Of a stretch of 64,000 nt of DNA, positions 1-10,866 are shown in pieces; positions within the stretch are counted from its first letter, which is position 1, and each line of letters opens with the position of its first letter. Source of the stretch: Arthrinium phaeospermum (Eukaryota; Ascomycota; Sordariomycetes; Amphisphaeriales; Apiosporaceae); assembly GCA_006503535.1 (NCBI GenBank), contig QYRS01000007.1, positions 2,604,001-2,668,000 on the forward strand. The letters run 5' to 3'. Made by a program: the position numbers and the translations under genes. The notes beneath the pieces are model-generated. The model ran no database searches, had not been told where the DNA came from, and was given only the letters and a program-made list of their open reading frames with translations.

Positions 1-16
1 TCACAACCACACAAGC

Positions 17-930
17 TCAGCCCGATTCCCCAGCAATCTTGGCCATCAAGCCGGCGCACTCCCTGGGCTTGCTTAGGAAGGGGCTGTGTCCGGCGCGGAT
101 CCGCTCCGTCCGAAAGCCGGGAACGGTCTCGACCAGCTTCTCCTGCAGCGCGACCGGGATGGCCTGGTCCCGCTCGCAGACGGCGTAGGTCTTGGGGATG
201 GCGACGTCGGCGACGACGAAGTCCAGGGGCGCCTCGAAGGCGTCCTGTGAGTGCGGCACGAGCTTGGCCAGCCACGCGCCGCGCTCCGGCTCGGGCAGGT
301 CGTTGAAGAGGGCGTCTTTGGCCTTCTCGTTGACGGTGGTGAGTTGGTTCTGCCGCGAGGGAAGTGAAGCTTGTTGTCAGCGGTAGCCAGCCTTGGTCGG
401 GATCATTGGAAAGGATTTGTTACTGCCTGCCTACCTTGGAGTTTGGGAACGTGTCGTGCCAGGGGGCGTATTCGCCACCAAAGGTCTGCTGCAGGGACAT
501 GCCGCGCTGCGGGATGGCGAAGCCGGCCAGGTAGACAATGTGCCGGAAGCCCCCATTCTTGCCGGCCGCGGCGCGTTCGTGGACGCCGTTGCCCTCGGTG
601 GCCGCGCAGGCAGGTATGCCACCGTAAGAGTGACCCACGATGATGACTTCTCTGCCTTGATCGAAGAGGGGCTCGACGAGGTCAAGTATCACTTCTTTAT
701 CCGCCTCCCAGGTCATACCATGACTATCCGCTCCGACTTTCAGGATATTCAGCAAAGGGAAACCTCAAGTAGACATTCCAGGGGGGGGCCATCGCTCGCT
801 TACCGGTCTTCAATTTCGGACATAGAAACTCGTAGCCAAGCGTGTTCAGTTCCTGCTTCAGCGAATCGTACATGGATGGCAGGTGCCACGCTCCGTGCAC
901 CATTATTATGATGGGCTTAGCAGATGCCAT
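17..930 (-). CDS. alpha/beta hydrolase, esterase-like (AB hydrolase 6 type)
   Basis: Three exons (930-804, 736-435, 349-17) splice in frame to 253 residues. The product begins MASAKPIIIMVHGAWH, giving the HG oxyanion-loop motif. It carries the nucleophile elbow GHSYGG in exon 2 and a C-terminal AGHSPFLS with the likely catalytic His; the acid is probably the Asp in CERDQAIP. This is the layout of the small salicylate/methyl-esterase-like alpha/beta hydrolases common in fungi, which act on small esters or lactones in the cytosol. No signal peptide is seen. An upstream in-frame start at 1032 would add a poorly conserved leader, so the start at 930 is preferred. The substrate cannot be predicted. 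Exon phases close perfectly, so no frameshift is present. Confidence 0.88.
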
Positions 931-1969
931 GCCGAAAAACTGTAGTACTGAGGATACGGCCCTGTTCCACTTTGGCCGTGGGAGACCACAGCACATGGTG
1001 GCCAAAGCGGAGAGGAATGGAGATGCGGTCATTGTGGCTGCTTAGTTTCCGGTCGGGTAGCTGCTAACCTTCTAGTGGCTGTGGAGATGTCTTAGCCAGT
1101 CGACCGCCGTGCTTATATATGTATGTTTTCACCAACGGCCGAGCGCTAAGACACGACGGAGAGGACTGGTGGGTGGTTCTCAGTTGGGAATACCTGCATA
1201 CCTAGCTCAAAGGGGTCGCTTACCTTGGCATGTGGACTTCAAGGGGCAGACCCCCGTTTTCGATCAACGAGACGGAAATAGGCGCGTCCCTGTGCAGCCA
1301 AAACGAACCATCGTGCAAGGGGGTGGAATTGAGCACTGCTATTCGTCGGACGCGCATGCATAGAACGATGAATAGTTCGCAGAATGGTTCAGCTGGCTTG
1401 GCAGGGAGGAACATGTGCTCAATTGCATGGACGGCCACTCTGACTTTGATCAACTTATTATACAACATCCTCGATTTGGTGAAAACTAGCGATGGCAGAG
1501 ATGCATATAGTATCCCTGCAGGACGCGGAAAATCAACCAATTGGGGTGGCGGTGTCATTATCCAAGCAAGCAAAGGATTGGGGGCGGGCGGGCGGTCGGT
1601 TTTCTGTTGCGGTGCTGCCGTGGCAGCAGGAGGCACAAATAAACGCCGAGTTTCTCCGAGCTCGTCTGCAGCCATCTTCTCAACATCCATCTTTGCGTCA
1701 GCCGAAGCTCTCCATACATACAGCATTGCACATGCCCGACTTGCAATGAGGCAAGAGCGAGCTATAATACCAAGTCGTCGATGATGCTGTGGATGGCTGG
1801 AATTATCAAGTCGGACTTGCAAATCCAAAGTCCGACTAATACCATCCCTTGCTGTATTGCTGCCTGGCAGCGGGCGCGAACCTACCAAAAGGTCCCCCCG
1901 AAACCACATTGTGACAAATTTACCCGATGATAACATTGACCACATATGACTGCAACTACTTGACTTGCA
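931..1969. other. divergent intergenic region with repeats
   Basis: Lies between the minus-strand hydrolase and the plus-strand F-box-like gene, so it should hold both promoters. I see no conserved coding exon. It holds a 10-bp inverted repeat (1809-1818 with 1828-1837, AGTCGGACTT, 9-nt loop). A 26-bp imperfect direct repeat of the next gene's start region lies at 1738-1763. Confidence 0.6.
1809..1837. repeat. inverted repeat, 10-bp arms
   Basis: The arms AGTCGGACTT and AAGTCCGACT are perfect complements around a 9-nt loop, about 135 bp upstream of the start at 1970. It could be a palindromic protein-binding site or a short hairpin; no terminator role is implied. Confidence 0.6.
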
Positions 1970-3406
1970 ATGAAGCAAAAACGAGCCAAGCGACTTCGCA
2001 TGGATGTAGGCGCCAACAATAGGCACCAAACGCCACCACCACCACCGTCCACTTGCCTCCTGGAGTCCCTCCCTTCCGATGTGGCGGTGGTACTACTGGC
2101 CGCGGCAGATTCGGCCGCCGACCTCCACGCTCTCATTCGCGCGTCGCCTGCAATGTGTCGGGTGTTTTTGTTGTGCAAGCAGGCCGTGCTCTTCAGCTTT
2201 GTCACGAGGCAGCTCGGCCCAGCTCTGCGTGATGCCGTCGCCGTGACACATCTGCTCCCCAACATCGCAACGAATCTCCCGCCCGAAAGATACGTCCAGG
2301 CCTGCGAACGCATGCTGGAAAGCTACGTGGCGCTGCCGCGGAGTAGTCGTGGGCTGGCCGCGGTGGCTGGCCCCTCCCTCCAGGCGACCATCGCCCTCAT
2401 CCGCCTGAACCGCCACGTGCAGTCGATGGTCGACACCATCACGCACGCGCAGCTCGTACAACTGCGCAAGCTCAGCCGCAAAGGCGGCGCCGGCCCCGCC
2501 CGCTTCCACGAGCGGCGCCGCCTCGCCAAGGTCCTGGTCCGCCACCAGCTCCTGGTGCACCTCGAGCTCCGCGGCCGCCTGCCGCCCGACGCCGCGGTGC
2601 GGCGGGGCTTTCTCGCCCTCTTTCGCCCCTGGGAGAAGGAGCAGCTCTGGAGCGCTCACCGCGTGTTAGAAGCCCACTTGCTCCCGGCCCGCGCCGCGCC
2701 GCGCCCCTGGCTGTCCAGGGACATGGCACACTTCTACGACCTCGAGCGGCGGGCGAGGACGATGACGATCAGGGACTATGATTCGCCGTGGCCGAATGAG
2801 CACAAGACCTACATGCCGTTCTTCGATGTCCTAGCGGGCGGGCCTCTACCCGAGGCGCTGCGGGAGAGTGTTGGGCGCCCCGGGAGGTTGGCTAGGATGG
2901 AAGACGACTCTGGGTACAACCCAGGGCATCTCGCGGACCGCCCGGAAGGGGTCGGTGTGCCAGCCGAATACCGGGGACCCCCATTGGATGCCCTACGCCG
3001 GCGCGAGAATGAGCTGCCGCGCTTAACCTATGACGAGAATGGCGACTTGGGCGGTGACGACGATGCCCCTCCGTTTGCTTGGGTACAGGCACACGAAGGG
3101 GTGGATTGCCAGCGCTGGGGCAGTCAGCTTGGCTACGAGGTGCTTCTGCTGGCCGACGGGGCCGGCGGACAAGGACGAGGACGGGGACGAGTAGACTACA
3201 CGGTCCCGCAGCTGCATTCCGGCGTCCGCCAGGTCGTGTCCTGGTGGCGCGAGCTGGGCTTCATGTTCTGGGACCGGGCTCGCGTCGAGTGCTTCCAGAA
3301 AAAGCGGCTGCCGATATTCGAGACCGGATGGCTCACCGCGGCGCCGAACCTACCTCGTGCTGTCGACGTGGCTCTACATCTTGACAGGCTCCGTGAGCGT
3401 CATTGA
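1970..3406 (+). CDS. hypothetical protein with F-box-like N-terminus
   Basis: A single uninterrupted exon encodes 478 residues. After a basic start and a proline run (residues about 24-29), residues 30-75 read LLESLPSDVAVVLLAAADS and a following leucine-rich helix, the pattern of a fungal F-box-like segment. The rest is charged and rich in Arg, Leu and Pro with no motif I can name, apart from aromatic patches near the C-terminus (WWRELGFMFWDRARVE). Orphan proteins of this type are frequent in Sordariomycetes. If the F-box reading is right it would be an SCF ubiquitin-ligase adaptor with an unknown target, but that is inference. No introns, signal peptide or membrane segments are seen. Confidence 0.7.
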   Translation: MKQKRAKRLRMDVGANNRHQTPPPPPSTCLLESLPSDVAVVLLAAADSAADLHALIRASPAMCRVFLLCKQAVLFSFVTRQLGPALRDAVAVTHLLPNIATNLPPERYVQACERMLESYVALPRSSRGLAAVAGPSLQATIALIRLNRHVQSMVDTITHAQLVQLRKLSRKGGAGPARFHERRRLAKVLVRHQLLVHLELRGRLPPDAAVRRGFLALFRPWEKEQLWSAHRVLEAHLLPARAAPRPWLSRDMAHFYDLERRARTMTIRDYDSPWPNEHKTYMPFFDVLAGGPLPEALRESVGRPGRLARMEDDSGYNPGHLADRPEGVGVPAEYRGPPLDALRRRENELPRLTYDENGDLGGDDDAPPFAWVQAHEGVDCQRWGSQLGYEVLLLADGAGGQGRGRGRVDYTVPQLHSGVRQVVSWWRELGFMFWDRARVECFQKKRLPIFETGWLTAAPNLPRAVDVALHLDRLRERH

Positions 3407-3946
3407 ATCTCAAATCTCCGCACGTTGTAAGGTGTTACCAAGATGACGGAAACGGGTGAGCGCTGGGTCGGCTGCCCGCCTGTTCGGTGGCGCGGTGGCG
3501 CGGTTCCACGAGCCTGGCAAGGCAGAAACATTACGCCAAAGGCATCAGGCATGTACCCTGCAACGAGGAGATCCGGAGAATGCTGAAGATAGGTCAATTG
3601 GTTTGACTGGCCAGATGGTAAAACACGTGGCATTCAGCGAAATGCACATTGGTACTTGTGTAAGGGCTCAGGGAGAGAGGGCGGGCATATGAACCAACGA
3701 CAACTCACAGACTCACGCACACATTCTCCGTGTCACCCTCCAGCACGATCTCTCAGCGAAACAACCCCGCGTGTCCAGTGAGGTGTCACAAGGCCTGGTA
3801 AGGCCCAGAAAAGCGCAGTGAGGCCAGCAAGGCAGCGAGGCTCAATGCCCTCCATTTTCCTTCCTCTTTCAGATAGACTGATCCAATAAGTACTTACACA
3901 ATATGTTGCTTCCCACCGTCCAGGCAATGCGTCCTCTAAGCATACG
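3407..3946. other. intergenic, nothing recognised
   Basis: 540 bp between two genes on the plus strand. It should hold the promoter of the DUF6536 gene; no repeat or RNA gene is evident. Confidence 0.5.
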
Positions 3947-6588
3947 ATGTCGAACACCGACTCATTATTCTCGACCGTGGCGGGGACGCACGAGCTAGCG
4001 ACTCTATCTGGAGCGGACCATGACGTCTCGGAAGAGAGTCTACTGCCCTTCGCGACATGGGAAGCCGAGCCCCGGCTACCGGATCCACTCGAATATCCTT
4101 ACCTGGTCGATGACAGCTCTTCGTTTGCGAGCACCAAGCAGCCGTTCCGATGCGACGCATTTGCCACCCAGGACGCTCTGGGGCTCTGGTTTCCGCGTGT
4201 CAAAGAAACGGACACCTTCCGGATGCGGTGGTCCAAGCGAAGCCGGGCCCTCGCTCTGCAGTTGGGGGTCGCGTTCCTCGTTTTCGTGGCCAATTTGAGC
4301 CTCACCATCTACGCCCTCGTCCATTTCGGCAGCCGGGATGGAGTGGGGCTTCTCTACGCCGGGGACTGCGACACAGTCAAGCAGCTCGACCGGTGGCTGC
4401 ACCTCCTCATCAACGTGTTGAGCACGACTTTGCTTTCGGCCTCCAATTACTGCATGCAGTTACAGGCGGCCCCGACCCGCAAGGAGCTCGACGAGGCGCA
4501 CAGAAAGGGGGACTGGATGGACATTGGCATCTTGAGCCTAAGAAATCTGCGCTACATGAGCCGCGACCGGCAGATCATCTGGGCTCTCCTAGCCTTGAGC
4601 TCCTTGCCCATCCATCTCGCGTGAGTTGAGCGCATGGAGGCGTCCGCAGGCTGAAGCTGACTGTCGTCATGTACATACAGATACAACTCTGCCGTATTTC
4701 AGTCGCTGGGCTCCAACAGCTACACTATCGCCGTGGTAAATGATCATTTTCTCCAAGGCGCCCCATTCAATATCACGTTTTCCGAGCAAAACAGGGCGGG
4801 GGATCCGGGCTGGGACGAGATCCGAGTCAATCCCCCAATCGATTACCACGCAACGATTACTGACATGCAGGAGGCTGCTGGCAACGGCATCTACAAGGAA
4901 CTGGGCATCCCTGCCTGCTTCGCACTCTACAACGACTACTTTGCGCCGCAGGGCAATGCCGTTATCCTGGTCCAGAACCAGAGCGTCCAGTCGCCCGACA
5001 ATGGCAGCCTCCTCTTGCACGTTGGCATCGTGCCGCGCTCGGACAACTGGGCCAAGAACATGTGGGCCATCGCAAACGGCACCGGCGGCTTTCGGGCTTT
5101 CGGCCCTCCCGACCCGGTCACCACGTGGTTCTTGGGCCCTCCGCGCTATCAGGTCGCGCGGTGTTTGGTCGAGGAGCCGAGCCAGGAGAAGAGCCGCTGC
5201 CGCTTCGAATACAGCCCTATCATCCTGGTCACGGTTTGCAGTTTAAACCTCGTGAAAGTGGGCATCCTATTCTACACGTGCGCAAGCCATTGGGATCCCC
5301 GATGGTGGCGCGCCATCATGAAAAGCCTTCGCCCTACCGAGATACCCGGCAGTGACGACGACGACGGAAAGAAGCATCAACCCCTGTCCACGCTCGGGGA
5401 TGCCATTGCTTCTTTCATGCGTGAACCTGACGAAACAACCAAAGGCATGTGCTTGGCTAGCAGGGATGACTTTGTTGCACATCGGCACATACAAAACGGC
5501 CAACGGCAGTACCACACGCTGGACCATGTACGTTCGAGGCCCTTCAAGCTTCAAGGTCGGCGCTGGATGCATTCTGTGAGCCTCTGGCGACGAGTCTTCA
5601 CTTTGTCTCTGTAAGTTACGTACAGCTCTTACCGGCGGCCTCTCCCTGTCATGGTCGGTGGGCCTTTTCTTTTTGCTGAGCGTGCACACAGCTGCTTGGC
5701 GTTGCTCGTCGTCACCGTCTCCCTTCTCATCAAATCCTTCACCTCCCTCCGCGCCCGCCACATCCGGGTGAGCGTCCCGAGCTTCTGGGCCCTCGGCTTC
5801 GGCCGCCTGACGCCCTTCACCTACCTGATCGTCGGCCTGCCGCGCGCCGACCCCTACGGCCTGGTGGCCAACGTGCTCCTGGCCAACCTGCCGCAGCTGC
5901 TGCTGTCGCTGACCTACGTCTGCTACAACGCCGCCCTGAGCGCCTTCCTGGTCCAGCGCGAGTTCAGCCGCATGGCCGACGAGAAGCGCCGCCGCACCCT
6001 GCGCGTGTCCGAGCCGGTGGGGCTCCAGCGCTCCACCTACACCATCAGCCTGCCGTTCCGCTACGGTGTCCCGCTCTATGCCGCCTCGGGCCTCATGCAC
6101 TGGCTCGTCTCCCAGAGCCTGTTCTTGGCTCGCATCACCGCCCTCGAGGACCAGCGCGGCACCGTTAATGTGCGCGACTCGTTCTCGACATGTGGCTATA
6201 GTCCTATCGCCGTGCTCGCCAGTGAGTTTCCAGTCCCCCTTTCCAGGTGACGTTTCCCAGTGTTTGTTTGACTGACCATGCGTTCGATTGTGTGTCCCTA
6301 GCCGTGGTGGCCGGAATGGTCCAGGTGCTGGCCGTGGTTCTACTCGGCTTCCGCAAGTACGACGGCGTCATGCGAATGGTGTCGACCAACAGCCAGGCCA
6401 TCAGCGCTGCTTGTCACCCTCTGGAGGGGGACCGGGGAGAGGGGTACTTGCTTCCCCTGCGGTGGGGCGTCGTGGAGCTGAAGGAAGATGGGGTCGGCCA
6501 TTGCGCCTTCACCACGGCTCCGCAGGAAGGGCCTAGGGTGAGTGGTCAGGGCATGCGTGCTCCGACAGCGGGGAGCTTGTACGCTTGA
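3947..6588 (+). CDS. DUF6536 multi-pass membrane protein
   Basis: Four exons (3947-4620, 4681-5610, 5692-6221, 6302-6588) join in frame to 806 residues, with introns of 60, 81 and 80 nt. The N-terminal 90 residues are hydrophilic. A basic segment then precedes a membrane helix (ALQLGVAFLVFVANLSLTIY) and the block around LHLLINVLSTTLLSASNYCMQ, which is typical of the fungal DUF6536 family. Further helices occur around residues 210-230, 390-410 and 530-760. The family has no assigned reaction; members are large plasma- or endomembrane proteins found singly in ascomycetes. The C-terminal 60 residues after the last helix are not conserved-looking, so the exact stop is less certain than the start. 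Confidence 0.82.
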
Positions 6589-7118
6589 TGGCTAGCTGAT
6601 ATGCACCATACGATGGTCATCACATGTCGAAAAATATCCCAAGGTGGATGTTCGTCTGCAACAGCGTGAGATGGATGGTAGTCAGATTTCCCATCGTATT
6701 TTTCAAGAACACTGGGACTCGTAAGAGAAACAAAAAAGAAAAAAAGAAATAAAGAAGAAAAAAAAACCATCTTTTGGCCAAACCTCTTTGTAGCAATAAA
6801 CAATGGACCTTGCCTTTATACCCACGGTATGAAATTCAAGATGAAAGAATCCTTGTCAATACAGGGGCGAACAATCTTCTTGTTATAAACATGGTATCAG
6901 TCGCTATTGTCGTCTGGTCTAGGCCTCGTAATTCTGTATATAAGTTTACTAGAAACGATCATAACATTGCAAACCATCCACAAATCACTGCATCGCTATA
7001 CAGAAGCCCAACTGAAACACCCACCTTTTTATTTCCGCAATAGTACCTCCCGAGGGAACTACTACTCGAGCATCTCATCAGTGTGAGTCTTTCGTTTCCT
7101 CCCATCTACGCTAACAAC
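6589..7118. promoter_or_regulatory. intergenic region with A-rich tract and TATA-like box
   Basis: Holds a purine-rich A tract at about 6726-6770 and a TATATAAG box at 6937-6944, some 175 bp before the ATG at 7119. I infer a promoter for the downstream gene. No coding exon is seen. Confidence 0.4.
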
Positions 7119-8288
7119 ATGGCGCCTGTCCAGAGCCGTCAGGCCAACAGCAAGCCTTCGGGCAACCCCACCAGGAACCACAACAACAAGAACGCCCCCG
7201 AGGGCGAGTCCTCCTCCACCCCGACCCGCCGGGCAAATGCTCCGTCTTCGTCGTCGTCATCGTCAAAGTGGAGCCGCTGCCGCTGCCAGATCATCAAGGA
7301 ATTCCGCTTCGACTGCGGCCACACCGAGTCCCTGCGAGGCGGTCCCCAGCCCTACTGCCTCCTGCGCGGCGGCTTCTGCACCGAGCTCGGCGACGTCCGC
7401 CAGCTCCTCTACCTGGCCGGACCCCAGTGCCTCCCGTGCCGCGCCCAAGCCCAGTTCCTGGCCGCGCACCCGGGCGCGAGCCGCGCCGCCCTCAAGAGCG
7501 AGGCGCGGCGCGCCGCGAGGGAGTCGCGCCTTGTGCAGGAGCAGAAGGCGTGCGAGCAGCTGCTCGCCACCAGCCGGGCCAAGACCAAGCCGCGGCTCGG
7601 GAAGAAGCGGCGTGCGCACGTCGTCGACCGGGCCGAGAGGGCCCTGCGCCATCTGATGCTGTACCAATACCGCCGCGTCGGCGGGCCCCTGCAGCACGAC
7701 GGCGAGATCCTCTATCGGCTGGCGGCCGAGGTGCTGGACATCAGTCAGCGCTTGGGACATCCGGACGCCGACCGGCTCGTGGACACGTTCGGGCGGCTGG
7801 TGACGGCGTACGATGAGAAGTGGGCTAAGCACTTGAGGCGATATGTGCGCGCCTCCGACGGCGATGACGGTAGGTTGAGCGCGGTCTACGACGAGGCGTT
7901 CCGGGTGCAGCAGCCCAGGAGCTATGCAATCCGGAAGAGGCGGGAGCGGCAGAGCGCGGCCCGGGAGCAACAGCGCAATTTGCATAGTCAGGCGGGCAAA
8001 CAAGAAGAAGAGCAGCAGAACTCGCCGGGGGAGGAGGTCGAAGACGAGACCGTCTGCGCTCAGGATGAGGAAGTCGATCCCGACGTACTCGAGGCCGAGT
8101 GCGAGCACGAGACAAAGCCCAACATGGTTATCCCTGAGCCCGAGTGTGAGCCCGATTGTGCCTCAGAAGAAGATGTACCGGAAGCTTCCCCGATGCTGGA
8201 GCAGCCTGCGGTTCCCACATTATTTGATGACCAGAAGCCGGTGGGAAGTTGGGCTGATGAGTGTGAGGAGCTGGACGGTTGGAATTAG
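7119..8288 (+). CDS. hypothetical protein with Cys/His-rich centre and acidic C-terminus
   Basis: One exon encodes 389 residues. The ATG at 7119 sits in a good context (aacaacATGG), so it is chosen over upstream non-ATG codons. Residues 1-60 are low complexity and rich in Ser, Asn and Pro. Residues 63-130 hold spaced Cys and His: CRCQ, FRFDCGH, CLLRGGFC and PQCLPCRAQ. This suggests a zinc-binding fold of a fungal family without a known role. A basic helical centre follows, with KKRR-type stretches that could serve nuclear entry. The final 90 residues are strongly acidic (EEEVDPDVLEAECEHE). I recognise the style of this family but not a function. Confidence 0.72.
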   Translation: MAPVQSRQANSKPSGNPTRNHNNKNAPEGESSSTPTRRANAPSSSSSSSKWSRCRCQIIKEFRFDCGHTESLRGGPQPYCLLRGGFCTELGDVRQLLYLAGPQCLPCRAQAQFLAAHPGASRAALKSEARRAARESRLVQEQKACEQLLATSRAKTKPRLGKKRRAHVVDRAERALRHLMLYQYRRVGGPLQHDGEILYRLAAEVLDISQRLGHPDADRLVDTFGRLVTAYDEKWAKHLRRYVRASDGDDGRLSAVYDEAFRVQQPRSYAIRKRRERQSAAREQQRNLHSQAGKQEEEQQNSPGEEVEDETVCAQDEEVDPDVLEAECEHETKPNMVIPEPECEPDCASEEDVPEASPMLEQPAVPTLFDDQKPVGSWADECEELDGWN

Positions 8289-9593
8289 GTAAGTTGTCGT
8301 CAAGACGCGTGGGGTATTCTTTAGATCGGGAGAATCCTCGAAGTGTCTGGTGATGTATGGTGTCCGGGCTTGTTTGTTGTTTCTAAATATGGCATGTTTC
8401 TTTTCCGCTATAAATTCAAGAATTATTTTTTCAAGCGTCGCCTTCAAGACAGTAAGAATCCTGTCTCATTGCCTTCCGGACCATCTGATTCAAGTAAGTC
8501 TCTTGGTAGATAAGCATGCTTCTCATTACTCTACCGACGTGGCATTCTCAACTCCCATGTACCTTCGGCTGCAACCGAGATCCTTACGTGGTCAGTCTTT
8601 CCCAAGCAGTGTCTACTATGACGAGTGATTGCAGACGACATGTGAAATTGATCGAGCCGGGGCACATAGATCGTGGCTTGTAAAACGGCATCGTGGGGGT
8701 AGCATGCACGATCATTGCGTAGAGAAGAGGCCACGAGCATGCCAAGGTCGCATATGCGCGAACACGGCCCTCGATGAGGCTCGGGACTGGTCAGATTGCA
8801 CGGGATTTTCCCGGTGCCAAGGAGGCCACGAAAGAACGACGATCCCACCACGGTGAAGGCCGGTTCGCAATCGCGGCAGTTCGAGCTCCTACTGCGCGCC
8901 AAGAAACGGTAGCGTCAACGGTGGCTCGATAGTGGGCAGCTGAAGTCCACGTGTGCGAGGCGGGCTGGGGGTGGCAGGCAGTAAGTAAGCAGGCTGGACT
9001 CTCGGCTGAATGAATGATGGCTGAATGAATGCATTGTGTGGACAGCAGAGTCGCATCGCCAGCAGCGACCCGAGCCGCCCCCCACAAGTAATCAATAGTC
9101 TCCTCTGATTATCGCTTATCAGCCAGTTCCCCGAGCTTCCCGATCTGCAGCCGCTAGTCCGATGCAGACGCGCACTCGAGGCGTGCTACCACCCAAGCTA
9201 CTGGCTCGGGATTCATTTTGGTGGCACTTTTCGGTAGGCGACGTTGGAGCGGGGTTACACACGCGCGGAATGGTCCAATAAGTGCCAGCCCTCGGGGCTC
9301 CCTCCGATGCCCAGGTATAGAATCGTTCGATTCCTTCCGTTCGAGCTTCAGCGCCAATCAAGTGCGACGTGATATATCATGAGAATCTGGTGAAATGGTC
9401 TGATGCTCATGAAAGAGGCATCGCGCAGACGGCACGACGGTATCGAAGGCGTTCTGAACCGGTGAGGCATCTCACCCGCCATTATAAAGCGAGTCATGAC
9501 ACGGGCGGAACTAGACCAATCCCGAGATCTTGCTGCATAGCTTTCATCACGACTGTCCTCTCGCGAACGAGTCTTGCGAGCGAGAAACCAGAG
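8289..9593. other. intergenic, nothing recognised; TATA box near its end
   Basis: 1.3 kb between two plus-strand genes. Short open frames here show no motif or plausible splicing. TATAAA at 9483-9488 lies 106 bp before the next ATG and is a likely core promoter. Confidence 0.5.
9483..9488 (+). promoter_or_regulatory. TATA box of the DUF4863 gene
   Basis: TATAAA 106 bp upstream of the start at 9594, a normal distance for a fungal core promoter. Assigned from sequence and position only. Confidence 0.45.
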
Positions 9594-10282
9594 ATGGATA
9601 ACAAACCAGCGCCACCGGGGCAAAGCGCCGTGGTGGACTTGAACCGGTATCCCAGAGCCCAAGAGTTTGTCAGCCGGTGCGCCGAGTTCTTTGACGAAGT
9701 GCAGAACTTGTAAGAGCGTTCTCTCCCTTTCTCTTCCGCTACTGGCTATACAACATGCTAATATCTCTGTAACAAAGAACACCCGGCAAAGAACTCGAGG
9801 CGCGACTCAACCAGAGCCACGGTCCCGGCACCCCCTTTTACGAGGACTTCTGCCGGTACATCCGACAGGGCCTGGACGAAGGCTGGGTGGCGTCGCTAGA
9901 AGTCGACGGGCGGCGGTACCGACGGGGCAAGATCGCGGAGCCGAGCGAGGCGACGCGCTTCTTCAGCATCACGGCCGTGTACATGGACAGCAGCAGCTGC
10001 GAGGACCCGAAAGGGGGAGAGGGAGAAGAAGGGCTGCCCATCTTGTCGGGCCAGTACCACAAGCACCCGTACGGCGAGATCAACTGCGTGGTGCAGCTCG
10101 ACGAGACGGCGCAGCTGCAGGGCATGAGCGGGTGGCAGGGGGCGGGGTGGACCTCGCCGGGGCCGGGGACGCATCACTATCCCCGGGTGCGCGGCGGGCG
10201 GTTGGTGGCCTTGTTTTTCTTGCCGGCGGGGAGGATCACGTACGATGCGTCGCCGGACATGGCGCAGCCCATCTCCATTTGA
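9594..10282 (+). CDS. DUF4863 family protein, 4-hydroxylaminobenzoate lyase-like
   Basis: Two exons (9594-9709, 9778-10282) join through codon TT|A to 206 residues. The intron ends with a tgctaat branch point and AAAG acceptor. Recognisable blocks are QYHKHPYGEINCVVQLD, GWQGAGWTSPGPGTHHYP and VRGGRLVALFFLPAGRITY. They match my recollection of the DUF4863 family, which includes the bacterial 4-hydroxylaminobenzoate lyase PnbB that converts 4-hydroxylaminobenzoate to protocatechuate with ammonia release. The conserved His residues probably bind metal in a cupin-like fold. It is followed by a TPR protein, a transporter and an amidohydrolase, which supports but does not prove a role in aromatic-acid breakdown. 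Confidence 0.72.
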
Positions 10283-10866
10283 GGGGTAATCGCGTGGGAA
10301 CTGTGAAACGGAGGGCAGAGCATGCAAATATGGGTGGTTAGTAGCGTTGATTCACATTGTACCTAATCTTTTAAAATCGGTTTCGCGATATCTCGGTTAT
10401 TGTTGCCTCAATTCTGCTGCTAATGTCATGTGGTTGTTAAGAAATGGAACGATTGGCGCAGGCTCAGGTGCCCAATGGGCGCGCGTGCAGGCGTGTCAAA
10501 TCATAGCGCTGTTTCGTACTGGAGCTGCAGGTGTCAACCCCGCCAATCTTTTAGTGGGCGATCCCGCCGAACAGCAGGGGGAATGGCCTGACGGGTTTGG
10601 GACCACGCAAACAGTCCGCCATCCACATTCGAGGGGGCGTGATCGCATCCAGTTGCCTCCTTTCTGATGTCAAAACAACTCGCTTATATCTGATTTATGA
10701 TCAAAGACCGTTATCGTAACCCAAACCCAGATAGAGGCATTGCAAAACCTGGGTAAAGTGTGGGCACACCACATCGGACTTTGGATCTTGGTGCCACGGC
10801 AGGCACTTTACACCCCCGCCCTCTTCCCTGCTTGGCATCATCCCTGGGCACGAATGCAGCAGGAGC
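10283..10866. other. intergenic, nothing recognised
   Basis: 584 bp between the DUF4863 gene and the TPR gene, same strand. Presumed promoter of the TPR gene; no clear motif. Confidence 0.4.

Noticed and set aside
1220..2029. 269-codon minus-strand open frame in the divergent promoter
   Set aside because: No domain, unusual composition, and it overlaps the start of the gene at 1970.
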